From positions 1 to 64,000 of the forward strand of contig JBDRJH010000147.1 in the NCBI GenBank assembly GCA_043815125.1: a stretch of DNA of 64,000 nt. Reading direction: 5' to 3'. Below the pieces are notes generated by a model that saw only the letters and a program-made list of their open reading frames with translations, was not told the origin of the DNA and searched no databases. This stretch comes from JAUWBF01 sp043815125 (GTDB taxonomy: Bacteria; Verrucomicrobiota; Verrucomicrobiia; Opitutales; Opitutaceae). Positions 1 through 9,997 of the stretch are shown here, in pieces. Each line of letters begins with the position of its first letter. Position 1 is the first letter of the stretch. A program made the translations under genes and the position numbers.

Positions 1-316
1 CGGCCAGCAGCATGACGATGACGTGGATCTTCTCCCCGTCGGCCGAGCCCTCCTGCGCGATGCCCTGGCGGCTGCGACCGATGGCGAGCACGTAGCGCCG
101 GCCCATCTTGACGCGCACGTGGGGCAGCGAAACGCCGAGCCCCAGGTAGGTGGTCATGGTGCTCTCGCGTTGGAGAAGACCACGCAGGAGACTTTCCTTT
201 TTCAGGTCGGGGAACTTGGCGATGGAGGCGTCGAGCAGCTCGCCGAGCGCCGACTTCAGATCGGTCCCGGACAACTCGACCACGCGGCTCCGGGCGATGT
301 ATTTATCCAGCCGCAT
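1..316 (-). CDS. PTS EIIA type-2 domain protein (partial, N-terminal 105 residues)
   Basis: The first 105 codons of a minus-strand gene that runs off the left edge. The translation has the EIIA (fructose/nitrogen-type, PtsN-like) pattern: a helical N-terminus, LLRGLLQRESTMTTYLGLGV, then the SLPHVR segment whose His66 matches the phosphorylated histidine of the family. Members accept phosphate from HPr or NPr and act in sugar uptake or in regulation. Whether this is a stand-alone PtsN or a domain of a larger protein cannot be told from the fragment. It lies 42 bp downstream of nuoA on the same strand, so the two may be cotranscribed. Start chosen at the ATG at 316, which gives a complete EIIA N-terminus. 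Confidence 0.75.
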   Translation of the reverse strand, partial: MRLDKYIARSRVVELSGTDLKSALGELLDASIAKFPDLKKESLLRGLLQRESTMTTYLGLGVSLPHVRVKMGRRYVLAIGRSRQGIAQEGSADGEKIHVIVMLLA

Positions 317-358
317 GGTTCGGGGGTGGCGGTGCCGCGCGCGAGGAGGTCGAAGGGG

Positions 359-736
359 TTACTTTTCCCACTCGAGCGCGCCTTTTTTGACCTCGTAGAA
401 CAGACCGAGGACGAGCACGCCGAGGAAGAACAGGATGGGGCCGAGAATGGAGAGGTTGTTGGCCAGGAAATCGCGGTAGATGAAGGCGAACGGGATGAGG
501 AACACGACCTCGATGTCGAACAGGATGAAGAGCATCACCGTGACGTAAAACTTCACCGAGAACCGGGTCTGCACGAGGGGTTCGACCTTCACGCCGCACT
601 CGTAGGGGGTGTCGGTGATCGCGGTGTTTTTGCGCACGCGCTGCCCGAGCAGGTGGCTGACGCCGACGATGCCGACGGCGAGTCCGGCGGCGAGAATGGC
701 TTGGATGAGGATCGGGAGGTAGTCGAAGGACGTCAT
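359..736 (-). CDS. nuoA: NADH-quinone oxidoreductase subunit A
   Basis: A 125-residue membrane protein, the usual size for NuoA/NdhC, one of the small membrane subunits of respiratory complex I. Three hydrophobic helices are visible (about residues 8-28, 62-85 and 92-115). The conserved loop between the first two contains YECGV, and the FDIEVVFL motif marks the second helix. The ATG at 736 (MTSFDYLPIL) was chosen because the open frame further upstream is shadow sequence over the neighbouring gene. No nuoB follows. The next gene downstream is a PTS EIIA-like protein, so the remaining complex I genes must lie elsewhere or this is an isolated copy. Confidence 0.93.
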   Translation of the reverse strand: MTSFDYLPILIQAILAAGLAVGIVGVSHLLGQRVRKNTAITDTPYECGVKVEPLVQTRFSVKFYVTVMLFILFDIEVVFLIPFAFIYRDFLANNLSILGPILFFLGVLVLGLFYEVKKGALEWEK

Positions 737-792
737 GGCACGGAGGAAGTGTAAAAAAGGACTTAGGCCGCCCCGGGTGACAAGGGCAATGT

Positions 793-1860
793 TTACGGAG
801 TCTCGCCGGGGGTCGCGATTTCCACCGGCGGGCGGACGCGACGGGTGCCCACGCCGAGCTTTTCGGCGAACTCCAGTGTGCGGATACCGGGGGAAACGGG
901 TTTGAAGCCGGCCTCGACGCGATGGGTGTCGATCTTGGTCTGCATGAACGTGTCCATCATCACCGGATCGGTGCCCAGCAGCAGCGTCGGCTCGGATGCG
1001 GTGTAAAGGGAGTTGAACCACGGACCGCCGACGAATTGGTAGCGCTCCAGACTGGCCAGCGTGAACAGCCAGGTCTGCCGGAGCTCGGGGATGGCGCTCA
1101 TCTCGGCGACGGCGGCGGGCGCATTGGACTCGGAGCGAAAAAACCGCGCGGTGTTCGAGGCGTTCCAAAGCGTGGCGTTGACCAGGGCGCCGTTGACCCC
1201 GAGCACCTGATGATCCGAGTAGGCGGGCAAGTTGATCCAGAAATCCGCGTCGAGAAACAGCGGCGTGGCCAGGAAGCTCTTGCGGTTCTCCTCCAGCGCG
1301 GCCTCCTGGTCCGCGCCGTCGTCGGACTGGGCAAGGAACGGGTCGAAACGCGACGGCAGCGGGTTTTCGTAGAACCACTTGGCATCGTAATAACCCGCCG
1401 ATTCGAGCACATAGACCTTTTGCCGCGGAAACGGATCGGCGCCGCCCCCCAGCGGCGGCAGGAAACCGCAGACCTGCAACTGCAGCTGATTGAGCCCGAT
1501 CAGAAAGATATTCTCCACGGCATAACCGCGGCGCACCAGCGCGTCGATCACCGCCCGCACCAGCGGCACCGGCGTCGCCAATCCCGGCCCGGACTCGGCG
1601 TAGACCTTGAGGCCCACCCGCGCCTTTTCACCGGGCTGGATACGCAGGCCAAGCTGCGCCTCGAAGGCGCCGACCAACGACTCCACCGCGACCGAGTAAC
1701 TCTCCGCGCGCCCTTCCCGCAAATCCGGCAACGGCGCCGACCAGAGTTTGACGAAACCACCCGCCGCAGCCGCCGGTTCATCCGCCCGCACCACCGGACC
1801 AAACAACGTCAACACGACGCCAACGGCCGCGCGCGACCACGCCCGGCGCCACCGACTCAT
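793..1860 (-). CDS. Exported DUF362-type protein of unknown function
   Basis: A 355-residue protein with a Sec-type signal peptide (MSRWRRAWSRAAVGVVLTLF, probable cleavage after VRA). The body resembles DUF362 proteins: a region around residues 75-125 (VRAVIDALVRRGYAVENIFL) that treats a numbered pair or occasion, a central segment with LPAYSDHQVLGVNGALVN, and a C-terminal DPVMMDTF segment. DUF362 has no established reaction. It is on the same strand as nuoA, 56 bp upstream, so cotranscription is possible. The start at 1860 was chosen because it gives a clean signal peptide; a longer open frame to 2067 overlaps the divergent dnaG and is unlikely. The family assignment is from memory and moderate. 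Confidence 0.65.
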   Translation of the reverse strand: MSRWRRAWSRAAVGVVLTLFGPVVRADEPAAAAGGFVKLWSAPLPDLREGRAESYSVAVESLVGAFEAQLGLRIQPGEKARVGLKVYAESGPGLATPVPLVRAVIDALVRRGYAVENIFLIGLNQLQLQVCGFLPPLGGGADPFPRQKVYVLESAGYYDAKWFYENPLPSRFDPFLAQSDDGADQEAALEENRKSFLATPLFLDADFWINLPAYSDHQVLGVNGALVNATLWNASNTARFFRSESNAPAAVAEMSAIPELRQTWLFTLASLERYQFVGGPWFNSLYTASEPTLLLGTDPVMMDTFMQTKIDTHRVEAGFKPVSPGIRTLEFAEKLGVGTRRVRPPVEIATPGETP

Positions 1861-1960
1861 CACGAAACTTGCCCCCGTTGTCCTCATAAAAAGCGCAATC
1901 CTTGACAGAGCATTCCCTCCCCCAAAAGTGCAACTCCCGTCTTGCCGGGACAACCGCCAC

Positions 1961-3820
1961 ATGCCCGTCATCAAACCCACCTGCGTCCGCGACCTGAAGC
2001 TGCGCATCAACATCGTCGATGTCGTCTCGCGGGTCGCCACCCTGAAGCGGGCCGGCTCGCGCTTCAAGGGACTCTGCCCCTTTCACAACGAAAAAAGCCC
2101 CTCCTTCCACGTCGACCCCGACAAGGGCTTCTTCAAATGCTTCGGCTGCGGCAAGGCCGGCGACATCATCTCCTTTGTGCGCGAGACCGAGCAACTCGGC
2201 TTCACCGAGGCCGTCGAGGCCCTCGGGCAACGCTTCAACGTCCCCGTCGAATACGAGGACGGCGCCGGCCCCTCGCGCGAGGAACGCTCCCTGCGCCAGG
2301 AAATCTTCGACATCCACGAACTCGCCGCCGAGCACTACCACCAGGCCTTCAAGGCCGACACCGCCGACGGCCGCTGGATGCGCGACTACTGGACCGACAA
2401 CCGCCGGTTTACCGCCGAGCTCGCCGAAGAGTTCAAAATCGGCTGCGCCCCGCCCGCCGACACCGGCCTCGGCGCCATGCTCCTCAAGCGCAAATTCTCC
2501 GAGGACGCCCTGCGCCAGTGCGGTCTGTTCTTCATCCGCGAAGGCATGGTCCTCACCCTCGGCGCGCTCCGTCCGCGCTTTCGCGGACGCCTCATGATAC
2601 CCATCCGCGACCACCAGGGCCGCGTGGTCGCCTTCACCGCCCGCCAGACCGAACTCACCCCCGAGGACGACCCCGCCCGCGAGGCCAAATACGTCAACTC
2701 CCCCGAGACCCCCATCTTCAGCAAGAGCCACCTGCTCTTCAACCTCGACCGCGCCCGCACCCACGCCAAGGAAGGCCACCCCTTCGTGCTCGTCGAAGGC
2801 CAGCTCGACGCCCTCCGCTGCTGGTCAGTCGGTCTCAAGACCGCCATCGCCCCCCAGGGCACCTCCATCACCGAAGGGCAACTCCAGCTCCTGCGCCGCT
2901 ATCACAGCCAGGTCGAATGCTTCTTCGACGGCGACGGCGCCGGCCAGAAGGCCGCCCTGCGCTTCCTGCCCCTCGCGCTCAAGACCGGCTTCGAAGTCCG
3001 CTTCCTCGGCGGCGCCGGCGACACCAAGGTCGACCCCGACCTGCTCTTCCGCGAACACGGCCTCGCCGCCTACGACACCCTCCGCGCACAGGCCCGCACC
3101 GCCATGCAGTTCGCCTGCGCCAGCCTGCTGCCCGACGCCGCCAACGCCGGCGCCGAGCAAAAAAACCGCGCCGCCCAGGCCACCTACGACATCATCCGCC
3201 AAAGCGAATCCGAGGTCATCCGCTCCCAATTCCTCGAGGAAGTCGCCACCCTGCTCCGCCTGCCGCTCTCGGCGTTGCGCCAGGACTTCGCCGCCTCCGG
3301 CCATCACCGCCCCGCGCCCGTCGAGCGCGTCGAGCCCGGCCCCGTGGAGCCGCCGCCCGCACCCGTGCAAAATACGAACTCCCCCGAGCAACACCTCCTG
3401 CTGCTCATCCTGCACTTCGAGCAACTGGGCAAACTCATCTGCCACTACCTGCCCCACGACTGGGTCGACACCACCCAGACCGCCGGCGCCCTGCTCAACC
3501 GCTTTCTGGCCGAGTTTGAACACGATGCCTGGCCCGGACGCGACCACCTTGACCCCCTTTTGGAGACCCCCGAGGAACGCGCGCTCATCGCCTCGCTCCT
3601 GTTCGAGACCACTGAACTCGATGAACCCCAGAAGGTTGCCACCCTCGGCATCCTCCAGCTGCGCACCCGCGCCCTCGAACCACGTCTGCGCCAAATAGAA
3701 CTTGCTCTGGCCCAAACCGCCGCGAACAGTGAAGTTAACCCGATTTCTCTGATCAAAGAACGTATGGAAATTCAGCGCCGACTGCGGTCCCCGATTGATT
3801 TGGGCTCCACCGTCGGCTAA
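1961..3820 (+). CDS. dnaG: DNA primase DnaG
   Basis: A 619-residue primase that makes RNA primers for chromosome replication. The N-terminal CHC2 zinc-binding domain has Cys39, His42, Cys60 and Cys63. A central catalytic core follows, with the TOPRIM domain at about residues 270-350: the acidic residue in VEGQLDAL (about 278) and the DGDGAG motif (about 323). The C-terminal part (about 440-619) is the variable helicase-interaction region. The ATG at 1961 gives the normal primase N-terminus; the longer open frame from 1748 overlaps the divergent gene. It is directly followed by rpoD, the classical dnaG-rpoD macromolecular-synthesis order, here without rpsU in front. A TTGACA at 1902-1907 could be part of its promoter, but no good -10 follows. 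Confidence 0.97.
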   Translation: MPVIKPTCVRDLKLRINIVDVVSRVATLKRAGSRFKGLCPFHNEKSPSFHVDPDKGFFKCFGCGKAGDIISFVRETEQLGFTEAVEALGQRFNVPVEYEDGAGPSREERSLRQEIFDIHELAAEHYHQAFKADTADGRWMRDYWTDNRRFTAELAEEFKIGCAPPADTGLGAMLLKRKFSEDALRQCGLFFIREGMVLTLGALRPRFRGRLMIPIRDHQGRVVAFTARQTELTPEDDPAREAKYVNSPETPIFSKSHLLFNLDRARTHAKEGHPFVLVEGQLDALRCWSVGLKTAIAPQGTSITEGQLQLLRRYHSQVECFFDGDGAGQKAALRFLPLALKTGFEVRFLGGAGDTKVDPDLLFREHGLAAYDTLRAQARTAMQFACASLLPDAANAGAEQKNRAAQATYDIIRQSESEVIRSQFLEEVATLLRLPLSALRQDFAASGHHRPAPVERVEPGPVEPPPAPVQNTNSPEQHLLLLILHFEQLGKLICHYLPHDWVDTTQTAGALLNRFLAEFEHDAWPGRDHLDPLLETPEERALIASLLFETTELDEPQKVATLGILQLRTRALEPRLRQIELALAQTAANSEVNPISLIKERMEIQRRLRSPIDLGSTVG

Positions 3821-3850
3821 GTTTTCCTGTTTCCCTTCCCGACCATATCC

Positions 3851-5625
<1,775 letters not shown>

Positions 5626-5626
<1 letters not shown>

Positions 5627-6000
5627 TGTTCCGACGGTTCGTGCCGGCGCTGGTCGTCCCCCTGCTGCTCCTGTCCGCCTGCGCGACCGGCGGCGGCAAA
5701 AAGACCGGGCCGGACGACGCCGCCCGCCTCCCCGCCTACACCGAGCCGGTCCACCCGCCGGTGGGTCGTATCGCCTCGGTGAATACACGCCAGGGAGTCG
5801 CGGTGGTCACGCTGGATCCGCGTGGCGCGGCGATCTTCCGCGCCGAGGGGCTGACGTTCGCGTCGCGTCGCGACGATCTCACCCCGACCGCGCGCCTCGC
5901 CGGGACCACCCGGCGCCTGGGCACCCACCTCGGCCTGCGCATCCTCGAGGGCGAGCCCACGGAGGGCGACGAGGTCGTGCTGCTGACGCCGGAGCGTTGA
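5626..6000 (+). CDS. Small lipoprotein of unknown function
   Basis: A 124-residue protein starting with a lipoprotein signal (MFRRFVPALVVPLLLLSACA); the lipobox is LSAC with Cys19. The mature part reads as a small beta-rich domain (VGRIASVNTRQGVAVVTLDP, then LGLRILEGEPTEGDEVVLL), which looks like an OB-like or SH3-like fold, but that is an inference. The ATG overlaps the rpoD stop by one base, so the two genes are translationally coupled. No family was recognised. Confidence 0.75.
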
Positions 6001-6056
6001 GCCGCTTTCCCCCTTTACTCCCCCCGCCCGCCGCCTAGGGTTGGCCGAATCACTTT

Positions 6057-6287
6057 ATGAACAGCCTCAGCACAGGTTTCAGCGGCACTCTCGCGGTTTT
6101 TGGCCTCGGCACGACCGAGCTCGTGGTGATTCTGGTCATCCTGCTGGTCCTCTTCGGCGGCGCCAAGCTGCCCTCGCTCGCCCGCGGCCTCGGCCAGTCG
6201 ATCAAGGAGTTCAAGAAGGCCTCCGACGGCGAGGACGAGAAAAAGAAGTCCGAGGACAAACCCACCTCCCCCGACAAGGACGCCTGA
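6057..6287 (+). CDS. tatA: Twin-arginine translocase subunit TatA/TatE family
   Basis: A 76-residue TatA-like protein. It has a short N-terminal segment, one transmembrane helix (about residues 18-36, TTELVVILVILLVLFGGAKL), the FGGAKLP hinge, an amphipathic helix (LARGLGQSIKEFKKA) and a charged Lys/Asp/Glu-rich tail. TatA forms the pore that exports folded proteins bearing an RR signal; a probable Tat substrate (DUF1501) is encoded at 62055. No tatB or tatC is adjacent. An upstream ATG at 6057 lies 56 bp after the lipoprotein stop. Confidence 0.93.
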   Translation: MNSLSTGFSGTLAVFGLGTTELVVILVILLVLFGGAKLPSLARGLGQSIKEFKKASDGEDEKKKSEDKPTSPDKDA

Positions 6288-6291
6288 GCCA

Positions 6292-6311
6292 CGACGGCCG
6301 GTTTGCCGTCG
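6292..6311. terminator. Hairpin between convergent tatA and antiporter genes
   Basis: A 7-bp perfect stem (CGACGGC/GCCGTCG) with a 6-base loop in the 44-bp gap between two convergent genes. There is no U-run on either side, so it is only a candidate bidirectional terminator. Confidence 0.35.
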
Positions 6312-6331
6312 CTCATCAAGTCACGCGTGGC

Positions 6332-8641
6332 TCACGCCAAAGGGGCCTCGCCCTCGGGTTTCTCGCGCAGCCAGTCCTTGAAGCCGCGCACGGCGGCCGG
6401 CGTGCCCAGCGCCAGCAGATCGTCGCCCGCACGCACCGTTTCCTCCGCGCCGGGGCTGAGGATGCGCAAGCCGGCTCGATGGATGCCCGCGATTTGCACG
6501 CCGTGGTTTTGCGTCGGCGAAAGCTCGCGCAACGTCGCGCCGACCGCCCGGCTCCACACCGGCACGTTGATCGCCTCCATGCCCACCTCGTCGAAGTCGG
6601 ACGAATCCGCCCCCGATGAGAGTTGATTGAGAAACACCTTGCCCGCGGCGAGCTGTTCCGGCGAGCCGAGCAGCAGGACCTTGTCGCGGGCGTAGAGCAC
6701 GCTCTCGGGACCGGGCAGCGAGATCATAAACCCCTGGCGCTCGATGCCGGCCACCGTGCAGCCGAAGCGCGCGCGCAGATCGAGCTCGGCCAGGCTCTTG
6801 CCCTGGCACGCCGTCAGGTCCGGCAACACGCAGTCGACCATGCTCATGCTCCATTCGTCGTGCGGACGCAGCCAGGGGGCGTTGGTCACGCTCATGCGGG
6901 TGTCGCCCTGTTCCAGCACGCCCTGCAACTCCACCTCCAGCTCGCTGTGCCAGTAGACCAGTTTGCGACGCAACAGCAGCAGGGCCGCCGCGACCAGCAA
7001 CGCGCTGCCGAGGTAGAACCACCGCGCCTGGCCGTCGCTCGGCAAAAAGGAGGTCAGCCAGATGAACATGGCCGCGCCCGCGACCACGCGGATGCCGGTC
7101 TCCACCAGCGGAGCCAGCCGCGAGGCGCGCGGATGGCCCTGGGTCGAGACCTGCGCGTAGAGCAGCGCCAACGCGCCGATGTTGCGCCAAACCGCCAGCA
7201 GCGGCAGGACCACCACCAGGCACATGCCCAGCCAAAAGAGCACCTTGGGACCGCCGGGGAACAGCCAGTCCGCACCCAGCCACCGCTCAACCAGTTCCAG
7301 CAAGGGACCGGCGAAGGTGAGCAGGCCGGTGACAAACAGCACCTCGACGCCGATCTGAATGAAACGCTTGCGACTGAGCTGCCAGAGCAGGTTGCGCTTT
7401 TGGCGGGCACGCATGCGCTCCAGCCAGTCCTGATAGTATTGGAGCCAGACGAGCAGCCAGCGCGGTTGACCGGCCAACAGGCGCGTCGCGATGGCCTCGG
7501 AGTTCTTCGTGAGCAACGGCGCGAGCAGGCTGGTCAGCAACGAGAGGCCCACGGCCATGGGGTAAAACTTTGGATCGATCACCTGCGCCAGGACGCCCAT
7601 CTGCGCGATGATAAAGGAGAACTCGCCGATCGGCGTGACCGTGACACCCGCCCGCAGCGCGTCTTTGGCGGGCGTGCCGATGAGGGTCAGCCCGCAGGAC
7701 ACGGCGAAGGTGCGCGCGACCAGGGTGAACGCCGTCACCCCGACCACGAGCAGCCACGAATCGGCCAGCAACCCCAGGTCGATCTGCATGCCGATGGCCA
7801 CGAAGAACACCGCGCTGAAGATGTCCTTCATGCCGCCAAAGGTCCGCTCGATCTGATGCCGGTGCGGCGTCTCCGCCACGATGGTGCCGAGCAGGAACGC
7901 GCCCAGCGCCAGCGAGTAGCCGGCCTTGTGGGCGATCAGCGCCAGCGCGAAGAGCAACGCGCCGATGCCGAGCGTCTGCAGCTCCTCGTCAGCCGCGAAG
8001 CTCATCTTGCGCAGCATCCAGGGCACCAGCAGCAGGCCGCCGATGCCGGCGAACACCACGAACGCGCCAAACAGGCCCAGCGTCTCGAAGATCGCCGTGC
8101 CCGACCCGCCGCCGTCGACGTTGATCAGCGAGTTGAGCACCGTCAGCATCACCACCGCCACCACGTCTTCCAGCACCGTCACGCCCATGGCCAGCTGCGC
8201 CGGCCGTTCGTGCGAGCTGCCGGTTTCGTGCAGCACCTTGCTGATGATCGCCGACGACGAGACCATCAACATGCCCGCCAGGAACAGCACCTCGGTGCCG
8301 TCCAGACCCAGCGCCGCACCCAGTCCGCGCACCAGGTAATAAAGCAGGCCGGCGCCCGCAAACACCGCCAGCAACAGGCCCGGTCCCATGCGCCGCAGGC
8401 GGCGGATGCTCAGTTGCAGACCGATCGAAAACATCAGAAACACCAGCCCGACCTGCGCGGCCGTGTCGATGCGCACCACGTCCGACACAAACGCGAACGG
8501 CGGCGTGTGCGGCCCCACCATGATGCCGGCGGCCAGGTAGCCCACCACGACCGAGAGTCCCATGCGCTGGCACAGCCAGCCAACCACGCCGGCCACCGTG
8601 AGGATGACCGCAAGATCCTGGATAAAGTCGACGCCTTGCAT
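6332..8641 (-). CDS. CPA2-type cation:proton antiporter with two RCK-C domains
   Basis: A 769-residue membrane protein. Residues about 1-390 are a Na+/H+ exchanger (KefB/CPA2-type) domain with roughly a dozen helices. It includes GYLAAGIMVGP, the VSSSAIISKVL segment and LEDVVAVVML, which holds the acidic transport residues. A second block with about four helices follows (about 415-555). Two RCK_C/TrkA-C regulatory domains then end the protein (about 590-665 and 680-765; LPGPESVLYARDKVLLLG and GAEETVRAGDDLLALG). The Rossmann-type RCK_N domain usual in KefB/KefC was not seen. The likely role is K+ or Na+ exchange for protons at the inner membrane. It is transcribed alone. Confidence 0.88.
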   Translation of the reverse strand: MQGVDFIQDLAVILTVAGVVGWLCQRMGLSVVVGYLAAGIMVGPHTPPFAFVSDVVRIDTAAQVGLVFLMFSIGLQLSIRRLRRMGPGLLLAVFAGAGLLYYLVRGLGAALGLDGTEVLFLAGMLMVSSSAIISKVLHETGSSHERPAQLAMGVTVLEDVVAVVMLTVLNSLINVDGGGSGTAIFETLGLFGAFVVFAGIGGLLLVPWMLRKMSFAADEELQTLGIGALLFALALIAHKAGYSLALGAFLLGTIVAETPHRHQIERTFGGMKDIFSAVFFVAIGMQIDLGLLADSWLLVVGVTAFTLVARTFAVSCGLTLIGTPAKDALRAGVTVTPIGEFSFIIAQMGVLAQVIDPKFYPMAVGLSLLTSLLAPLLTKNSEAIATRLLAGQPRWLLVWLQYYQDWLERMRARQKRNLLWQLSRKRFIQIGVEVLFVTGLLTFAGPLLELVERWLGADWLFPGGPKVLFWLGMCLVVVLPLLAVWRNIGALALLYAQVSTQGHPRASRLAPLVETGIRVVAGAAMFIWLTSFLPSDGQARWFYLGSALLVAAALLLLRRKLVYWHSELEVELQGVLEQGDTRMSVTNAPWLRPHDEWSMSMVDCVLPDLTACQGKSLAELDLRARFGCTVAGIERQGFMISLPGPESVLYARDKVLLLGSPEQLAAGKVFLNQLSSGADSSDFDEVGMEAINVPVWSRAVGATLRELSPTQNHGVQIAGIHRAGLRILSPGAEETVRAGDDLLALGTPAAVRGFKDWLREKPEGEAPLA

Positions 8642-8755
8642 GGATGGGTAACGGGCTTGGGCCGCGCCGGTGGACGCGGGCGGAGATTGCCACCCATAAC
8701 GGGCCGCAAATCGCCGCCGTCAAGCGAGTGGCGGAGTTATCCGCAAAACCCGCGG

Positions 8756-9742
8756 TCAGCGCACGCTCTGCTCGCCGTCCGAGAAGCTGATCTTCAGGTT
8801 GAACAACGGCAACAGGCTCAGCAGCCCGATCACCGTGAGGCCGAGCACCGCGTAGCCCGCCGCGTCATGCACGGTGCCCTCGATGGCCTCGGGGCCGTGG
8901 TTGTAGGCCCAGGAAGTCAGGAAGACGCCGCGGATGAGATTGGTCAGGAAGGCGAAGACCATCGAGCACACCACCAGGGCGATCTTTTTCCAGAGCTTGT
9001 CCATGAACACCGCCGCCAGGAACGACCCCGCGAACAGGCACGCCGTCAGCGAGCGGATGCCCGAGCAGGCGTCGGCCACGCCGACTTCGCCGGAGGGCAG
9101 CACCAGCACGTTGCCGCGCTGCTCGATGGGCAGCCCGAGCACCTCGAAGGTGAAGAACACCACCGTGGTCACGCGGTTGAGCAGGAAGAGACTGACGTTG
9201 TTTTCGACCACCGAGACCATCGGCGCCGACACCAGCCAGACCAGCACCGGGAAGACGAACAACGCCACCAGCTTCACGCGGCCGTCCTGCTGCCAGGTCG
9301 ACGCCACCGGGGCCGGGGCCGTCGGCGCGTTGATGAACAACAGCGGAAACAACACCCCGATGCTGCCCAACGTGATCGCGAGCGTGCCCGGGTAGGACGA
9401 CCCGGCGCCCGCGCGGTAGAACGCCCCCAGCAAAAACAACGCGCCTCCGCCCAACAGGCTGGCATAGGCCAGCACCGCCAATGCGCCGCCGGCCGCGCCC
9501 CGCGCCCTGCCCGAGCCCTCGGCCTGACAGGCCGCCAGCGCCGCCTGCACCCGCGGCCAGCGATCATGCACCACGAACAATACAAAGGCCGGCACCAGCC
9601 AGCCGAAGCCGTAGTCCTCCTTGTGCGACCACCAGTGCGACTGGTCCCAGGCGATAAAGCCCATGAACCCCGCCGCCACCAGCAGCGCCCCGAGGAACGG
9701 GCCGGGGATAGTCTCCGTGAGTTTGCGCAGGGTGCCGGACAT
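8756..9742 (-). CDS. Exosortase/archaeosortase family protein
   Basis: A 328-residue polytopic membrane protein with about eight helices. The exosortase catalytic triad is in place: Cys226 in VADACSGIRSL, Arg271 in NLIRG and His292 in EGTVHDAAGY. Exosortases are transpeptidase-like membrane enzymes that process C-terminal sorting signals (PEP-CTERM and relatives) on exported proteins, often those linked to exopolysaccharide. The spacer between the N-terminal helices and the catalytic core (about 140-155) is periplasmic-looking. No PEP-CTERM substrate, EpsI or polysaccharide gene is adjacent. The subtype is not assigned. It lies 255 bp downstream of fabF on the same strand, and that gap shows no convincing gene. 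Confidence 0.88.
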   Translation of the reverse strand: MSGTLRKLTETIPGPFLGALLVAAGFMGFIAWDQSHWWSHKEDYGFGWLVPAFVLFVVHDRWPRVQAALAACQAEGSGRARGAAGGALAVLAYASLLGGGALFLLGAFYRAGAGSSYPGTLAITLGSIGVLFPLLFINAPTAPAPVASTWQQDGRVKLVALFVFPVLVWLVSAPMVSVVENNVSLFLLNRVTTVVFFTFEVLGLPIEQRGNVLVLPSGEVGVADACSGIRSLTACLFAGSFLAAVFMDKLWKKIALVVCSMVFAFLTNLIRGVFLTSWAYNHGPEAIEGTVHDAAGYAVLGLTVIGLLSLLPLFNLKISFSDGEQSVR

Positions 9743-9997
9743 GGATTCAGAAAAAGGAGGTTATCAGGACAGGGGTTGAGACGTTTGCCGGGAACCGCCG
9801 CCGGTCGCCAGCACTTTTGCCAAGGCCCAGACAATAGCCGCCCCCGCCGGCTTCGCCAGCCCGGACTGAAAGCGGTCTTCGTAACCACCCCGGAACCGTC
9901 GCCGCCCTGCGTGATCGGGGCGCCGGCCGGACCGGCTTGTATTCAATGAATGGCGACAGGCTCATGCGTGCGGCGAGGACGGTGTCGGGGCCCGGAC

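Noticed and set aside
1902..1930. TTGACA upstream of dnaG as a sigma-70 promoter
   Set aside because: No -10-like hexamer at a suitable distance; noted in the dnaG entry only.
6623..9949. A very long plus-strand open frame (1108 codons) opposite the antiporter and exosortase genes
   Set aside because: It is rich in Arg, Gln, His and Asp with no domain, and exactly mirrors two well-supported minus-strand genes. High GC removes stop codons in the opposite frame.
9743..9997. Small minus-strand open frames (60-84 codons) between fabF and the exosortase
   Set aside because: Arg/Pro-rich with no conserved feature, signal or start context; treated as a gap.
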